Assembly (NCBI RefSeq): GCF_040270295.1
Contig: NZ_JBELOE010000217.1
Length of the DNA: 64,000 nt
Direction: 5' to 3' (one strand)
Origin: Catenovulum sediminis
GTDB lineage: Bacteria > Pseudomonadota > Gammaproteobacteria > Enterobacterales > Alteromonadaceae
In this document: in pieces, positions 62,188 through 64,000 of the stretch
Numbering within the stretch: position 1 is the stretch's first letter
Layout: the number at the start of each line of letters is the position of its first letter
Made by a program: the position numbers and the translations under genes
Notes under the pieces: model-generated
What the model was told of the DNA's origin: nothing
The model's database searches: none
What the model saw: the letters and a program-made list of their open reading frames with translations, nothing else

Positions 62188-63009
62188 ATGCCAAAAATTA
62201 ATTTATCTCAGCTTTTAATATGTGTTTTATGCGTATTTAGTTCACCTTCATTTGCAACTATTGTGTTGTTTAAAACCAGCCTAGGTGACTTTGAAGTCAA
62301 CTTATACGATGAAACCACCCCCAAAACGGTCGAAAATTTCTTGTCTTACGTAACAAACGGAACTTACACCAATACACTTATTCACAGAGCACCAACCAAC
62401 TTTGTGATACAGGGCGGCGGTTTTTTTATTAATGAAAATGACCAATTAGAAGGCGTTGAGACATCGGATCCTGTCATTAATGAACCTGTTTATGCCAATA
62501 TAAAAGGCACGATAGCAATGGCAAAATTAGGTGGCGATGAAAACTCAGCAACCAGCCAGTGGTTTTTTAATATGGCGGACAATACCGGTAACTTGGATAG
62601 TCAAAACGGGGGGTTTACTGTTTTTGGTGAAGTCACCGGCAATGGTATGGAAATATTAGAAGCCATTGGTGCATTGCCCGTATATTATTTCAGTAGCTCT
62701 TTCAGTCAAGTGCCGCTGCGTGATTACACGACCACAGATGCAGAAAATCAAGTGACCGTCACGAATGATAATTTTGTCTATATAGAAGAAATTGTGGTGG
62801 TGAATGCAAATGTAGATACGGCTGCCGACCTTAGCCCGACAGAAACCACGCGTGATGAAACGTCAACGCCTGACAATCCAGAGAGGCCTGATAATAACAA
62901 TGGCACTTCTGGTTCGTCTGGGGGGTCATTTCCGGCAATTGCATTGGGATTATTATCTTTGTTGTCGATAAGCCGCAGAGCGAAAGGGCGTCGTAGAACC
63001 GCTTGTTAA
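62188..63009 (+). CDS. Secreted cyclophilin-type peptidyl-prolyl isomerase with GlyGly-CTERM-like tail
   Basis: This 273-residue protein has a signal peptide (LLICVLCVFSSPSFA), a cyclophilin domain (~25-205; FEVNLYDETTPKTVENFLSYV, LIHRAPTNFVIQGGG, KGTIAMAKLGGDENSATSQWFFNM, FGEVTGNGMEIL) and an acidic Pro/Asn-rich linker. The C-terminal SGSSGGSFPAIALGLLSLLS-ISRRAKGRRR is a GlyGly-CTERM-like sorting tail (GG, hydrophobic helix, Arg cluster) of the kind cleaved by rhombosortase. It is likely exported and released or anchored at the surface. Confidence 0.88.
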   Translation: MPKINLSQLLICVLCVFSSPSFATIVLFKTSLGDFEVNLYDETTPKTVENFLSYVTNGTYTNTLIHRAPTNFVIQGGGFFINENDQLEGVETSDPVINEPVYANIKGTIAMAKLGGDENSATSQWFFNMADNTGNLDSQNGGFTVFGEVTGNGMEILEAIGALPVYYFSSSFSQVPLRDYTTTDAENQVTVTNDNFVYIEEIVVVNANVDTAADLSPTETTRDETSTPDNPERPDNNNGTSGSSGGSFPAIALGLLSLLSISRRAKGRRRTAC

Positions 63010-63082
63010 TTGTCAGTTAGCCTTTAGCACTGTATTATCTCGGCTCTTTTTATATCTAATTTTAGATCTATTGTTGCACCTT

Positions 63083-63583
63083 ATGATTAAATTTGAGCCG
63101 ATTGATAAATCCCGTTACCGCAACCATTTAAACAAAGTCATTATTGCCGCCATTGTGGTGTTAACCGGGCTCAGTCTCGGCAGTGCGCAATTGCTGATTT
63201 ATTTATTTCCCGATTCAGATGGTAGCCATTTTCATTGGAATTTATCCGGCGTCATTTTTGCCTGCATTGTTATCGCCGTCACGCTAAACAAAATCAAAAA
63301 TAAACCTTTTATGTATGAGGTTTATTATGTCTGGCGCTTAAAACAACACCTTAACCTAATCAACCGCAAACAAAGCACATTAAAAAAACAAGCGGCGGAA
63401 GGTAATAGTCAGTCAATGCAAATATTGCATTTTTATTATCAGGGTCTGCGAAAACTTTGGCAGTTGGATGACAATACCATCACAATGGAAGAGTTGAGTA
63501 TATGGCAAAAAGAGCTCGAAGGATTCGCCCGCAAATACAATGTTAAATTAAATAAAGATGAGTTTGATGGCGGGGAGCTGTAA
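63083..63583 (+). CDS. DUF3087 family membrane protein
   Basis: This ~166-residue protein starts at ATG 63083; upstream in-frame TTG codons at 63071 and 63074 are less likely. It begins IKFEPIDKSRYRNHLNKVIIAAIVV and has two membrane helices (~18-40, ~55-75). A cytoplasmic helical tail follows (YYVWRLKQHLNLINRKQSTLK, FYYQGLRKLWQLDDNTIT). The pattern matches DUF3087, common in marine gammaproteobacteria. Function is unknown. It stands 74 bp behind the cyclophilin gene. Confidence 0.8.
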   Translation: MIKFEPIDKSRYRNHLNKVIIAAIVVLTGLSLGSAQLLIYLFPDSDGSHFHWNLSGVIFACIVIAVTLNKIKNKPFMYEVYYVWRLKQHLNLINRKQSTLKKQAAEGNSQSMQILHFYYQGLRKLWQLDDNTITMEELSIWQKELEGFARKYNVKLNKDEFDGGEL

Positions 63584-63595
63584 GCTACGAGCTTT

Positions 63596-63616
63596 AAGTT
63601 TCAAGTTTCAAGTTTC
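63596..63616 (+). repeat. AAGTTTC heptamer array, 3 copies
   Basis: Three tandem copies of AAGTTTC lie directly behind the DUF3087 gene and run into ACAACAAATGTAG. The same junction sequence follows the longer array at 63704, so array plus flank were duplicated as a unit. Confidence 0.9.
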
Positions 63617-63624
63617 ACAACAAA

Positions 63625-63693
63625 TGTAGGTCGTCCTTTAGGGCGACAATTGTGCATATTGCAAGATTTGTCGGGCTAAAGCCTCGACCTACA
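63625..63693. repeat. REP/BIME-like inverted repeat element
   Basis: Outer arms TGTAGGTCG (63625-63633) and CGACCTACA (63685-63693) enclose two small hairpins, GTCGTCC-TTTA-GGGCGAC and GGCTAAAGCC. The layout is that of paired REP elements. Related units, less regular, recur to the window end. Confidence 0.7.
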
Positions 63694-63703
63694 TATTAGC
63701 GAC

Positions 63704-63787
63704 AAGTTTCAAGTTTCAAGTTTCAAGTTTCAAGTTTCAAGTTTCAAGTTTCAAGTTTCAAGTTTCAAGTTTCAAGTTTCAAGTTTC
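63704..63787 (+). repeat. AAGTTTC heptamer array, 12 copies
   Basis: Twelve perfect tandem copies of the 7-bp unit AAGTTTC cover 84 bp, followed by ACAACAAGTGTAG. No gene overlaps it. Perfect identity implies recent slippage expansion, so the copy number may vary among strains. Confidence 0.95.
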
Positions 63788-63795
63788 ACAACAAG

Positions 63796-64000
63796 TGTAG
63801 TTTGCTCTTTTAGGGCGACAATCTGAATGCGGCAATAGTGTATCCTTCATTGTTGGCTTAAAGGCCAACCTACACTTTGTCGGCGTAAACACCGACCTAC
63901 ACGTCCGGCTAAATCCATGACCTACATTGTTTTTTTGCTCGACGCTCGCTGCTCGTAACTCAAAGCTGAGTTAAAAGTCGCTCTTTTAGGACGACAATCT
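63796..64000. repeat. REP-like repeat cluster to the window end
   Basis: Several TGTAG/CCTACA-bounded units with GGGCGACAATCTGAATG-, GGCTTAAAGGCC- and GTCGGCGTAAACACCGAC-like hairpins follow each other. TTTAGG-CGACAATCT at the very end repeats 63810-63826. No coding potential is seen in this stretch. Confidence 0.65.

Noticed and set aside
63596..63787. CRISPR array
   Set aside because: The 7-bp units are contiguous without spacers and no cas gene is nearby.

Overview
The window looks like the chromosome of a marine gammaproteobacterium of the order Alteromonadales. The evidence is the moderate AT richness, the ubiE-ubiJ-ubiB and yicC housekeeping block, DUF3087, a GlyGly-CTERM protein, and the pairing of a polyol ABC transporter with a large secreted pectate lyase, which is typical of algal or plant polysaccharide degraders. 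A Catenovulum-like alteromonad is my best guess; the genus cannot be proven from the sequence.

Region 1 (1-458) is the N-terminal part of a DeoR/AgaR-type regulator, cut by the window edge, with three TTTCGTTT repeats at its start. Region 2 (about 700-27,900) is the highlight: a 27-kb ribosomally synthesised peptide (RiPP) cluster. A short plus-strand operon encodes two near-twin Nif11-type precursors (Gly-Gly leader, 32-residue Ala/Val/Gly/Ser/Thr core ending in Trp, no Cys), a membrane-anchored M23-like protein and a type I isopentenyl-diphosphate isomerase. It runs into a tightly packed 17-gene minus-strand operon. In transcription order that operon encodes a flavin-dependent halogenase-like protein, a PoyD-like radical SAM epimerase, an unknown protein, a second epimerase, a TPR-sulfotransferase, TolC, HlyD and two NHLP-type ABC transporters (one with a C39 leader peptidase). 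It continues with a binding lipoprotein, a porin, an amino-acid binding protein, a dicarboxylate/amino-acid symporter, TfuA, YcaO, a JmjC/cupin hydroxylase and a FAD oxidase. TfuA plus YcaO predicts backbone thioamides and PoyD-like enzymes predict D-residues. I know of no characterised pathway that combines these with a halogenase, a sulfotransferase and type I secretion; this is the candidate undescribed system.

Region 3 (28,150-35,900) is a mannitol/sorbitol-type ABC importer (SmoKGFE-like) with an outer-membrane porin, divergent from a HAD phosphatase and a SorC-family regulator. Region 4 (35,900-44,600) holds a J-domain-like protein, a giant two-catalytic-domain pectate lyase with a structured 5' leader, a DesK/DesR-type two-component system and a TPR protein.

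Region 5 (44,800-58,000) is an accessory island: three intact hipBA-type modules, one decayed hipBA module, a separate hipA relic, an orphan XRE regulator, an AAA_14/DUF4143 ATPase, a second copy of the J-like gene, IS3 and integrase remnants, duplicated intergenic segments and several palindromic operator candidates. One hipBA operon carries two extra genes, a SEC-C protein and an uncharacterised protein.

Region 6 (58,000-63,600) returns to core genes: yicC, ubiB, ubiJ and ubiE on the minus strand, then a secreted cyclophilin with a GlyGly-CTERM-like tail and a DUF3087 protein. The last 400 bp are non-coding: a 12-copy AAGTTTC heptamer array and REP/BIME-like inverted repeats. No tRNA, rRNA or CRISPR array was recognised.
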